Below, in pieces: positions 16,518 through 24,514 of a stretch of 33,045 bases of DNA. Source of the DNA: Candidatus Doudnabacteria bacterium RIFCSPHIGHO2_01_FULL_45_18 (GTDB taxonomy: Bacteria; Patescibacteriota; Doudnabacteria; UBA920; O2-02-FULL-48-8); contig MFEJ01000007.1 in the NCBI GenBank assembly GCA_001779915.1, positions 1 through 33,045 on the forward strand, given 5' to 3'. The notes under the pieces are model-generated. The model saw only the letters and a program-made list of their open reading frames with translations, had not been told where the DNA came from and did not search any database. Position 1 is the stretch's first letter, and each line of letters begins with the position of its first letter. The position numbers and the translations under genes were made by a program.

Positions 16518-17504
16518 ATGAATGCTCAAACAAAAAAAAGAAGTCTAGGACAATTCTTTACGAAACAAAACACATGGCTTAGGCCCCAAATTACTCAATT
16601 TATCAAATCTAGTGGGGCAAAAATTGCTTATGATCCCTTTGCTGGCAACGGGGACTTATTAGGCATTGCCCAAAGTTTTGGCTTAAAAAAAGTTTTTGGT
16701 TTGGATATTGATCCAGCCCTTGGTTGGAAGAAGAATGATAGTTTGATATCAATTCCAAAAATCCATAAATCTATCATCATTACTAATCCGCCGTACTTGA
16801 CAAATTATAGCGCTCAAAGAAAAAAAATATATGATAAAGTGAGTCAATATTTTGAAGCTTGTAATTATGATGACTTATACCAACTTGCTTTAGAAAAATG
16901 TTTGACTAACGATTATGGGGTTGTAATCATTCCTGAAACATTTATCAATTCTAGTTTTCCTAAAAATCGACTAGTCAGCATTACAATCCTAGAAGATAAC
17001 CCATTTGATGATACTGAAACTCCTGTTTGTGTGGTTTGTTTTGATAATAAATTAAAATCTTTAGATAAAGTTTCTGTTTATAAAAATGATAAATTATTAG
17101 GCACTCTTGGATACTTTGAAAAATTTCGTATTGCACCCAATAATTCAATAGATATTAAATTTAATATTGTTAATGGAAAAATCGGACTTCGAGCAGTGGA
17201 CACCACTGATCCACACAGACCAATTTCTTTTATGCCGAAAAATGAGCTAGATTATGATTTGAAAGGAATCAAGCATAGTTCCCGCTTGATTACAATTATT
17301 GACATGCCCACTAATAAACATGGTATGCATTACATAATTAAAAAGAGCAATCAGATCTTAACCGAGTTCCGCAAAAAAACTCATGATGTTTTACTTTCTC
17401 CATTTAAAGGGAATAAAAAAAATGGCGAACGAAGAAGGCGTCTAGATTATGCCACTGCTAGAGCGATTCTTGAACAAGCAGTAAGTAATGAGAGACTATT
17501 TTAA
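16518..17504 (+). CDS. DNA adenine-N6 methyltransferase (R-M modification subunit)
   Basis: SLGQFFT, DPFAGNGDLLGIA (SAM motif I), TNPPYL (catalytic NPPY). ORF track begins at 16512; TATAAT at 16506-16511 makes ATG 16518 a likely leaderless start. Confidence 0.88.
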   Translation: MNAQTKKRSLGQFFTKQNTWLRPQITQFIKSSGAKIAYDPFAGNGDLLGIAQSFGLKKVFGLDIDPALGWKKNDSLISIPKIHKSIIITNPPYLTNYSAQRKKIYDKVSQYFEACNYDDLYQLALEKCLTNDYGVVIIPETFINSSFPKNRLVSITILEDNPFDDTETPVCVVCFDNKLKSLDKVSVYKNDKLLGTLGYFEKFRIAPNNSIDIKFNIVNGKIGLRAVDTTDPHRPISFMPKNELDYDLKGIKHSSRLITIIDMPTNKHGMHYIIKKSNQILTEFRKKTHDVLLSPFKGNKKNGERRRRLDYATARAILEQAVSNERLF

Positions 17505-18472
17505 TGACAAATCTTGAGCTGTTTGAATACTCCCTAAAAAATCCAGAGCCTCTCATTGATGAGGCTTATGTTAAGTCAGAGAATATAATTCTTGCAAAAT
17601 ATGGAAAAAAACCTAATAAATTAATGGTCACTAATATTGAGCTCTTGGAGAATATTGTAGCTTATAAGGTTGCCCTCAAGTCCGGGAATTCAAAAGCATT
17701 AAGAGAAGCTATCGATAATATTCGTGTATGTCTAAAAACAACTGGTATCAATTATTCAGAATTTCCTAGTTTTTGGGCGGTTACTGATGTATCCCACAGT
17801 AGTTATAAGAAGTTGTCAGAGAGCGAACAAATAGAATTTCTTGAAAATGTTCTAAAGAAGTACATTAAACACAGGCATCCAATATATTCAGGGTACGGCT
17901 ATACTCACAGCACTTTACAGGTTGGCAAGGACGCAAAGGCTCATAAACAGAGCGGCGTTTTGGGAATTAAAAAAGTTTGCAGCATTCTAAATAAAAAAAG
18001 ATTTCATGCTTTAGGGGATTTAAGCCTTAAGAATTTGAAGGCAAAAAATTTAGTTTATATAAGTACTGATAAAACTGGTAAAAAGTTGTTTAAAGAAATT
18101 ATAAAACAATATAGTATTAGTTTTATGTGGGGTAAAAAATCAGATGATAAGATGCCTGATATTCTATTTAAAATTAAAAACCATTTTTTTATTGTTGAAC
18201 ACAAACATATGAAGGAAGGGGGAGGTGGACAGAATAAACAGATAAATGAAGTAATAAAATTTATTAGTTACTCTGAGCCTAGGTCAAGCAAGAGGATCCA
18301 TTACATCACATTTCTAGACGGTTTATATTTTAATCTGCTTAACAGAACTTTCAAGAAAAAGAGTAAAGTCCCAACCCAAGTTGCAAATATAAAAAAGGCT
18401 CTTCGACAGAACGAAAATAACTACTTTGTTAACACCGCCGGATTCAAAGAATTACTAGAACAAGTAATATGA
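17504..18472 (+). CDS. Putative Type II restriction endonuclease, PD-(D/E)XK-like
   Basis: 1-nt overlap with the methyltransferase; PDILFKIKNHFFIVEHKHMKEGGGGQNKQINEVIKFI (PD...EHK). Confidence 0.75.
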   Translation: MTNLELFEYSLKNPEPLIDEAYVKSENIILAKYGKKPNKLMVTNIELLENIVAYKVALKSGNSKALREAIDNIRVCLKTTGINYSEFPSFWAVTDVSHSSYKKLSESEQIEFLENVLKKYIKHRHPIYSGYGYTHSTLQVGKDAKAHKQSGVLGIKKVCSILNKKRFHALGDLSLKNLKAKNLVYISTDKTGKKLFKEIIKQYSISFMWGKKSDDKMPDILFKIKNHFFIVEHKHMKEGGGGQNKQINEVIKFISYSEPRSSKRIHYITFLDGLYFNLLNRTFKKKSKVPTQVANIKKALRQNENNYFVNTAGFKELLEQVI

Positions 18473-18481
18473 AAACAATCA

Positions 18482-18712
18482 TTGTATTTTATGTTGCTTG
18501 ACTTTGCCTCATATGTTTTGTTAGTTATGATTTTTTATGACTTTTCTTTACATTTTATAGAATTGATGGGGTGGCAAAGGTTCTTTGTCCCTCGGAGGAA
18601 TATATTTTCCTATTATTGGCCGGTGCCGAATAATCGAAAAAATTATACAATATTTTGGACAGCATATTGGGGGATAGCTTTTGTTCTGTTGCTGATTTAT
18701 GCTTGTAATTAA
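18482..18712 (+). CDS. Small hypothetical membrane protein
   Basis: Hydrophobic segments at both ends; AT-rich islet. Confidence 0.4.
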   Translation: MYFMLLDFASYVLLVMIFYDFSLHFIELMGWQRFFVPRRNIFSYYWPVPNNRKNYTIFWTAYWGIAFVLLLIYACN

Positions 18713-18720
18713 CTAATTTT

Positions 18721-19041
18721 ATGGCACCAATAATTTATATTGCAATTGGGTTTTTGTTTGGGGTAGCATTTGCCAAGTGGCGGTTTGATTCCCAGATGCG
18801 AGCGCATCCTGCCGTTAAACATAAAATTATCAACCCGGCTCAAATGGAAAGCCGGCAGGAGAATTTGGAGAAGATTTTGGAATTACTCAAACAACATGAC
18901 GAACTGACGAATGATATTGTTGAGAAAGCGCTCGGGGTTTCGGACGCGACAGCCGAGCGATATTTGCAGGAACTGGAAAGTCAGGGCAAATTGACCCAAG
19001 TCGGCCAGCGCGGCAAATATGTTATTTATAAAGCAGTTTAA
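18721..19041 (+). CDS. N-terminal TM plus C-terminal winged-helix (DeoR-like HTH) protein
   Basis: MAPIIYIAIGFLFGVAFAKW TM then LLKQHDELTNDIVEKALGVSDATAERYLQELESQGKLTQVGQRGKYVIY. Confidence 0.7.
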   Translation: MAPIIYIAIGFLFGVAFAKWRFDSQMRAHPAVKHKIINPAQMESRQENLEKILELLKQHDELTNDIVEKALGVSDATAERYLQELESQGKLTQVGQRGKYVIYKAV

Positions 19042-19042
19042 A

Positions 19043-19068
19043 GCCTCAACCACACGGTTGAGCCATTA
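19043..19068. repeat. Right copy of 26-bp palindromic inverted repeat flanking the R-M islet
   Basis: gcctcaaccacacggttgagccatta. Confidence 0.8.
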
Positions 19069-19069
19069 A

Positions 19070-19345
19070 ATGTACCATCTCTATATTCTCAAGTGTGTGG
19101 ATCGGACTTTATATACTGGCATCACAGTTGATCTTGCGCGTCGAGTCAGAGAACACAACTCAACCAAGCTCGGCGCCAAATATACCTTCAGCAGAAGGCC
19201 CGTAAAACTTGTTTACTCAAAAAGATTTAGAACTAAATCTCCCGCCCTGAAGGCCGAATATCGAATCAAACAATTATCCCGCAAGGAAAAATTAAAGCTT
19301 ATAAAATCCAAAAGGCTCGAAACTGGCTCGAGCCTCGCAATGTAA
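19070..19345 (+). CDS. GIY-YIG endonuclease-domain protein (YhbQ/UPF0213-like)
   Basis: MYHLYILKCVDRTLYTGITVDLARRVREHNSTKLGAKYT...RRPVKLVY. Confidence 0.92.
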   Translation: MYHLYILKCVDRTLYTGITVDLARRVREHNSTKLGAKYTFSRRPVKLVYSKRFRTKSPALKAEYRIKQLSRKEKLKLIKSKRLETGSSLAM

Positions 19346-19396
19346 ATTTGTAATAGTAGATAATAGTCCGCCGACAATAATTGATACTTGTCTCAG

Positions 19397-19420
19397 GAAA
19401 ACCGGGGTTGTCCCCGGAAA
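19397..19420 (-). terminator. Intrinsic terminator for the minus-strand gene
   Basis: ccgggg-ttgt-ccccgg with ttttcc tail on the minus strand. Confidence 0.55.
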
Positions 19421-19494
19421 CTAACAGACCCGATGTCTGCGTTTTTGGTTCTACCTGCGTTCACCTCCTTGGTGATTGTTGCGGTTTGTTCAGT

Positions 19495-19704
19495 CTATCC
19501 TCGACGCTGAACGTTGGTGACGTTGCCGTCGCCATCACGCGTGACCTGGATGTCGTTGGGTCCCATGCCGTTTGGCACAGGCCAGCTGGTTTCCGGTCGG
19601 GAGGACTCCCGGACCGAGTTGTCCGGGTTGTACGTGACCGAGTGGCCGGAGTCGTTCCGGTCCGTGTGCGAGCCGTCGCCGTGGTGTTCGACTGTCTTTC
19701 CCAT
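19495..19704 (-). CDS. Small polar hypothetical protein
   Basis: SD taaggagggtcatc-ATG; MGKTVEHHGDGSHTDRNDSGHSV... Confidence 0.5.
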   Translation of the reverse strand: MGKTVEHHGDGSHTDRNDSGHSVTYNPDNSVRESSRPETSWPVPNGMGPNDIQVTRDGDGNVTNVQRRG

Positions 19705-19769
19705 GATGACCCTCCTTAGGGGGTATCAATATGGGTTTACGAATTGGAAGCAGGATTGCTTCCAACAAT

Positions 19770-19798
19770 AATCTATTATTTTTATCTATATTTGTCAA
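19770..19798 (-). promoter_or_regulatory. Sigma70-like promoter (minus strand)
   Basis: On minus: TTGACA-17 nt-TAGATT, upstream of the 19495-19704 gene. Confidence 0.65.
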
Positions 19799-19814
19799 TG
19801 GTCGTTTTTAGTAT

Positions 19815-19843
19815 TGACAAATCTTCGGTAGAGGTGTAGACTG
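19815..19843 (+). promoter_or_regulatory. Sigma70-like promoter (plus strand)
   Basis: TTGACA-17 nt-TAGACT, upstream of the 19909 gene. Confidence 0.6.
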
Positions 19844-19908
19844 TGCAGTTGCATGTCAAAGGTATTAGGGCAGCAATTCAACGCGGTTTTTTTTGAGGAG
19901 GAGACAGT

Positions 19909-20196
19909 ATGGTCTACGAGAGTCAGTCCGAGACAAGCGAGGTTGAGGTAGAGGTGATTGCGCTCCCAGAGGGCGCATTCCACGTCGCCTCATTCATCAA
20001 CGGCATCGCGTACGAGGCCAGCCGACAGGATTTCAACTTGAAGGCGATTGGGATCATGATCGGCGATTTGCACAGCCGGACTCGGCAAGACGCGATCAGA
20101 GCTTTCGAGACCCAGATGGTCCGCGAGAGCCTCGAAGTCATCCGCCGCCGGCTTCCAGGAGTGCACCGGCATCTGTTGGCCCTGACCAGCCTCTAA
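19909..20196 (+). CDS. Hypothetical protein
   Basis: SD gaggaggagacagt-ATG; own promoter and terminator. Confidence 0.55.
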   Translation: MVYESQSETSEVEVEVIALPEGAFHVASFINGIAYEASRQDFNLKAIGIMIGDLHSRTRQDAIRAFETQMVRESLEVIRRRLPGVHRHLLALTSL

Positions 20197-20221
20197 GACA
20201 GCCGGTCGGCGCCAGGTTTTC

Positions 20222-20258
20222 AAAGAGCGGGTTGCTGCGCAACTCGCTCTTTCTTTTT
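20222..20258 (+). terminator. Intrinsic terminator
   Basis: aaagagcg...cgctctttctttttg. Confidence 0.75.
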
Positions 20259-20271
20259 GTATGCCAACAGG

Positions 20272-20300
20272 TTGACAATCGGATTTTGTTGGCATATTTT
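20272..20300 (+). promoter_or_regulatory. Sigma70-like promoter
   Basis: TTGACA (20272-20277)-17 nt-TATTTT (20295-20300). Confidence 0.6.
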
Positions 20301-20309
20301 ATATATATA

Positions 20310-21113
20310 ATGACACAATTTATGATAAAAAAACTCTCTATCTTTGCTTGTCTTTTCTCATTTTTAGTGGCTTTTCCCACTCTTGCTCAATCCACCGGAA
20401 GAACTTTAACTTTGCCAGAGGCGGCTGAACACTCGGCAGTGATTGCTTTGGGCAGCGCCATTGACCCCAAAACTGGAAGTGTGGTAGAAGGATTTATGTT
20501 TGTGGATTATCAGAATGAAAATGCCAAATCCGGCAATGCCCGATCCAACCAACCATCCGGCAATAGTTGCTATGCCTTTTTGGCCAAGGGTGCGAAATGG
20601 AAAACCGTTGAGCCTTGGCTTGTGAATCCCACTAATAGTCGGGGCTTAGATCAAACGTTTGTGTTCAATAATACACAAACTGATATTGCGAAATGGAATG
20701 TTTCAGCTGGAGTCACGATTTTAGGCACCGGGAGCAGCACTTCAGACACTCTTGCGGTCGACACGACCAGTCCTGATGGATCGAACGAAGTTTATTTCGC
20801 TGATGTGAGCACCCAGGGAGTAATTGCAGTCACCACGGTCTGGGGAATATTCTCTGGTCCCACATTCAATCGCCGGTTAGTTGAATGGGACATGGTGATT
20901 GATGATACGGATTTTGACTGGTCAAGCAGCGGTGAGGCTGGTAAAATGGATTTTGAAAATATCATAACTCATGAATTGGGGCATGCCGCGGGCATGGGGC
21001 ATCCGTCCGATTCGTGTCCCGAGGAAACCATGTTCCGGTTTGCAGACAATGGTGAGACGAAGAAGCGGACACTAAATACCGGCGACATTGCCGGCATCCA
21101 GACGCTGTACTAA
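20310..21113 (+). CDS. Secreted matrixin-like zinc metalloprotease
   Basis: Signal peptide, HELGHAAGMGHPSDSCPEETMF (HExxHxxGxxH plus Met-turn). Confidence 0.85.
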   Translation: MTQFMIKKLSIFACLFSFLVAFPTLAQSTGRTLTLPEAAEHSAVIALGSAIDPKTGSVVEGFMFVDYQNENAKSGNARSNQPSGNSCYAFLAKGAKWKTVEPWLVNPTNSRGLDQTFVFNNTQTDIAKWNVSAGVTILGTGSSTSDTLAVDTTSPDGSNEVYFADVSTQGVIAVTTVWGIFSGPTFNRRLVEWDMVIDDTDFDWSSSGEAGKMDFENIITHELGHAAGMGHPSDSCPEETMFRFADNGETKKRTLNTGDIAGIQTLY

Positions 21114-21125
21114 TAATTTAAGATC

Positions 21126-21159
21126 AGAAAAGGGGCAATTACCGGCTCCTTTTCTTTTT
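21126..21159 (+). terminator. Intrinsic terminator
   Basis: agaaaagg...ccttttctttttg. Confidence 0.6.
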
Positions 21160-21161
21160 GG

Positions 21162-21190
21162 AAAAAAAAGCCAGACTCATGGTCCGGCTT
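21162..21190 (-). terminator. Intrinsic terminator
   Basis: Minus strand aagccgga...tctggctttttttt. Confidence 0.55.
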
Positions 21191-21413
21191 GGGTGCGTGC
21201 CTGTTGCTCAAGTTCCGCGATTCTTGCTTGCGCGGCTTGGCGATACGTCTCATGCAGGGTATTGCTCGTCGCGAAAGTCTGCAGAAACTTGAGATCGTCA
21301 ATGCGACGTATGGCTTTGACGCGTGTCTTCGGTGAGTGATTGCCGTTGGTGGCTTGATACTTGAGCTCATCTTGCGTCACGAACGTGGGAATCCGTCTTC
21401 TGACACCCGGCAT
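21177..21413 (-). CDS. Small hypothetical protein
   Basis: SD taggaggtttc-ATG; MPGVRRRIPTFVTQDELKYQATNGNHSPKTRVKAIRRIDDL... Confidence 0.5.
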   Translation of the reverse strand: MPGVRRRIPTFVTQDELKYQATNGNHSPKTRVKAIRRIDDLKFLQTFATSNTLHETYRQAAQARIAELEQQARTQAGP

Positions 21414-21502
21414 GAAACCTCCTACTGGTTAGCAGGAAGTTTATCAGAATAGTGGGCCTGTGTAAATACTAATTGTCTCGTTTTGCTGATATACTATGCT
21501 CA

Positions 21503-22645
21503 ATGTTTACCATTACTAAAAAAGATCCGCAGTCTAAAGCGCGGACCGGTGTCATCAAAACCGCGCATGGGGAAGTCCAGACACCCGTGTTTTTACCAAT
21601 TGGCACGAAAGGGGCGATCAAATCCATCGCGGCCGAGGAACTCAAATTCTGGGGCGCGGAAATGATTTTGGCCAACACGTATCATCTCTGGCTTAGGCCT
21701 GGGGATGCTTTGATTGCGAAAGCCGGGGGCTTACATAAATTTATGAATTGGAAAGACGCGATTTTTACGGACTCCGGCGGCTTTCAAGTTTTTTCACTTG
21801 GCAAAATGGTGAAAGTAAACGAACAAGGCGTCAAATTTCAATCTGACCTGGATGGCTCGACCCACATTCTTACTCCCGAAATTTCCGTTCAGATTCAGCT
21901 GAATTTGGGATCAGACATTGCGGTGGTGTTGGATGAGTTTCCGGGATTTCCCGCGACCGAAAAACAGGCTGAGCTTTCCGTGAAGCGTACAACCGCGTGG
22001 GCCAAGCGCGCGATTCACGAGCACGTAAAACTTTTGGCAGGTTCAATCAACCCAGGGCAAATGCAATGGGGCATTGTGCAAGGTTCAACTTATAAACATT
22101 TACGAAAGCAAGCGGCCGAAGAAATTGTGGGTTTAGGATTTAAAGGTTTTTGTATTGGCGGGGTGGCCGTGGGTGAGCCAGAAGAACAGATGTTTCAGGC
22201 CGTCAATGATGCGATTCCACACTTGCCCGAAGATTCACCCAAGCATTTGCTTGGGGTCGGAACACCAGCGCAAATTGTTGCCGCCGTGGCCCTTGGTTGC
22301 GACAGTTTTGATTGCGTGATCCCAACACGCGAGGCGCGGCATGGGAAATTTTATGCGAACCTAAAACCCCAAGATGGGGAGGGGTACTACACTTTAAATA
22401 TCATGAATGAAAAATTTAAAGAAGACTTTTCTCCAATTGATAACACTTGCAACTGCTATGCTTGCGGTAATTTTACGCGCGCTTATATCCGGCATTTGTT
22501 TATGTCAGACGAACCTTTGGGAATCCGCCTTGCCACCATGCACAACCTGCGATTTTATCTAAATCTCATGCAACGGATCCGAGAGAACATCGAAACAGAA
22601 AAATTCGGGGAGTTTGTAACACAATACAAAGAGCACAAAATGTGA
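21503..22645 (+). CDS. tgt: Queuine tRNA-ribosyltransferase
   Basis: LANTYHLWLRPG, FTDSGGFQVFSLG, GIVQGS, GGVAVGE, DCVIPTREARHG, Zn site CNCYAC...H. Confidence 0.97.
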   Translation: MFTITKKDPQSKARTGVIKTAHGEVQTPVFLPIGTKGAIKSIAAEELKFWGAEMILANTYHLWLRPGDALIAKAGGLHKFMNWKDAIFTDSGGFQVFSLGKMVKVNEQGVKFQSDLDGSTHILTPEISVQIQLNLGSDIAVVLDEFPGFPATEKQAELSVKRTTAWAKRAIHEHVKLLAGSINPGQMQWGIVQGSTYKHLRKQAAEEIVGLGFKGFCIGGVAVGEPEEQMFQAVNDAIPHLPEDSPKHLLGVGTPAQIVAAVALGCDSFDCVIPTREARHGKFYANLKPQDGEGYYTLNIMNEKFKEDFSPIDNTCNCYACGNFTRAYIRHLFMSDEPLGIRLATMHNLRFYLNLMQRIRENIETEKFGEFVTQYKEHKM

Positions 22646-22676
22646 TATATTGAGGCAAACTCGGATTGGAGGAAGC

Positions 22677-23021
22677 ATGAAGGTAATCCGAAACGCGCAT
22701 CCACGGGGTGTTGTCAGTTTGGATCTGATTGGCGACTGTCTCAGCGCATCTGATCGGCACGTGCTGGCTGCTGCGATTCAGCGTGAGCTGGATCAGGCTG
22801 TCACCAGGATCATCTTGCGCATGAATGACCTGGCCCAGATTGATGAGGCCGGCGTTGGCTACATCACGGTGTTTTCAAACACCATTCGTAGCGCGAATGG
22901 GTCTCTGGCTCTCACAGGCGTTGACAACGTGCGAGTAGCTTTAAAGAACGCGGAGTCCAGACTCGACATTTTTCCAGATGAAGCCGCGGCCCTGGCCCAC
23001 ATCAGTGCCCAGACCGTTTAG
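22677..23021 (+). CDS. STAS-domain (anti-anti-sigma-like) protein
   Basis: VVSLDLIGDCLSASDRHVLAAAI...RIILRMNDLAQIDEAGVGYITVFSN...GSLALTGVDNVRVALKNAE. Confidence 0.75.
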   Translation: MKVIRNAHPRGVVSLDLIGDCLSASDRHVLAAAIQRELDQAVTRIILRMNDLAQIDEAGVGYITVFSNTIRSANGSLALTGVDNVRVALKNAESRLDIFPDEAAALAHISAQTV

Positions 23022-23036
23022 TGTATAAGCGGCCCG

Positions 23037-23080
23037 CCCGCCCAAACGATATAGTCGTTCGGGCGGGTCTTCTTTTTTTG
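23037..23080 (+). terminator. Intrinsic terminator
   Basis: cccgcccaaacga...tcgttcgggcggg then T-rich tract. Confidence 0.75.
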
Positions 23081-23114
23081 TCAAAATTATGTTAAGATTG
23101 GTTTACAGAAAGGG

Positions 23115-23156
23115 CAACACAGCCAGCATGGGATTCAACCCACGCATCCAGTGTTG
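23115..23156 (+). promoter_or_regulatory. Hairpin leader upstream of glyS
   Basis: caacac...gtgttg enclosing tggg-attcaa-ccca, 8 nt before ATG 23165. Confidence 0.4.
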
Positions 23157-23164
23157 TTAAAAAT

Positions 23165-24514
23165 ATGAAGAAACAAGAAGATAATCTTATGGATAAAATC
23201 ATTAGCCTCGCCAAACGGCGTGGTTTTATATTTCCAGGGTCCGAAATTTACGGGGGACTCGCGAATAGTTATGATTATGGACCACTAGGAACTGAATTAT
23301 TTAGAAATATTCAGAATTTGTGGTGGAAAAAAATTGTGCAAGAAAGACCAGACATGGTCGGTATCAGAGGTCCGATCATAATGAATGCTAAAGTTTGGGA
23401 AGCATCAGGACATGTGAAAAATTTTACTGATCCTTTGGTGGAGTGCAAGATTTGTCACGTTCGAATGCGCGCGGATAAACTGAAAGATATTGCCGAACAC
23501 GAAAAAACCCACGCCGGTAAAAAAGTAGAGTGGACTGAAGCCAAGAATTTTAATCTACTATTTAAAACTTTTATCGGTACCACAGAAGACAGTAAGTCTA
23601 CGGTTTACTTACGAGGCGAAACAGCACAAACCATGTTCACGGATTTTAAATTAGTTTTGGAAACTATGCGCAAAAAACTGCCATTTGGGATTGCGCAAAT
23701 TGGTCGCTCATTCCGCAACGAGATTACGACTGGTAATCTAATTTTCCGGACGAAGGAGTTTACAATCGCTGAATTGGAATATTTTGTTAAACCCGGTGAG
23801 GACGATAAAGCTTACGAAGAATGGCTTGATTATCAACAGGACTTTTTCGTAAAAGATTTGAAATTAAAACAAGAAAATATTAAAAAAGTTGAATTACCAA
23901 AAGACGAACTCGCTCATTATTCTAAGCGCACTGTAGATACTTATTACAATTTTCCATTTGGTTGGGACGAAATTGCAGGAATTGCCAACAGAACTGATTA
24001 TGATTTAAAAAATCACATTGATATGTCTGGTGCCAATCTGAAAGTTAAAGACGAGGAAAGCCAAACAGAGTATATTCCCTATGTTGTGGAACCAACTTTT
24101 GGATTGGATCGGATAATGCTTGCGGTTTTAATCGACGCATATTCCGAATCCGAAGCCAGATCCGGCAAAGAGGACGCCGTGCACGAAACGGAAGTGACGC
24201 TCCGCTTATCGAAAGAATTGGCGCCCATTAAGATTGCGATTTTGCCGCTTTCACGCAAAGACGAATTGATTAAACCCGCGGAAAAGATTTTGCAACAATT
24301 GCACAAGCATTGGATGTGCCAGTATGACGAAACCGCATCAATCGGCAAACGATATCGTCGGCAAGACGAAATCGGCACGCCTTACTGTGTGACTGTGGAC
24401 TTCGAAACCGTGAATGACCAGGCCGTGACCGTTCGCGACCGCGACACTATGAAACAGGATCGGGTGAAAATTTCTGATTTGATGGATTACTTTAGGGAAA
24501 AATTGCCGTGCTAA
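23165..24514 (+). CDS. glyS: Glycyl-tRNA synthetase, single-chain class II
   Basis: RRGFIFPGSEIYGGLANSYDYGPLG, YLRGETAQ, IGRSFRNEI, RTKEFTIAELEYF, PYVVEPTFGLDR. Confidence 0.95.
   Translation: MKKQEDNLMDKIISLAKRRGFIFPGSEIYGGLANSYDYGPLGTELFRNIQNLWWKKIVQERPDMVGIRGPIIMNAKVWEASGHVKNFTDPLVECKICHVRMRADKLKDIAEHEKTHAGKKVEWTEAKNFNLLFKTFIGTTEDSKSTVYLRGETAQTMFTDFKLVLETMRKKLPFGIAQIGRSFRNEITTGNLIFRTKEFTIAELEYFVKPGEDDKAYEEWLDYQQDFFVKDLKLKQENIKKVELPKDELAHYSKRTVDTYYNFPFGWDEIAGIANRTDYDLKNHIDMSGANLKVKDEESQTEYIPYVVEPTFGLDRIMLAVLIDAYSESEARSGKEDAVHETEVTLRLSKELAPIKIAILPLSRKDELIKPAEKILQQLHKHWMCQYDETASIGKRYRRQDEIGTPYCVTVDFETVNDQAVTVRDRDTMKQDRVKISDLMDYFREKLPC

Noticed and set aside
19381-19771. Plus-strand ORFs 19381-19719 and 19514-19771
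   Set aside because: Overlap the minus-strand gene 19495-19704, which has its own promoter, SD and terminator; the plus ORFs have none
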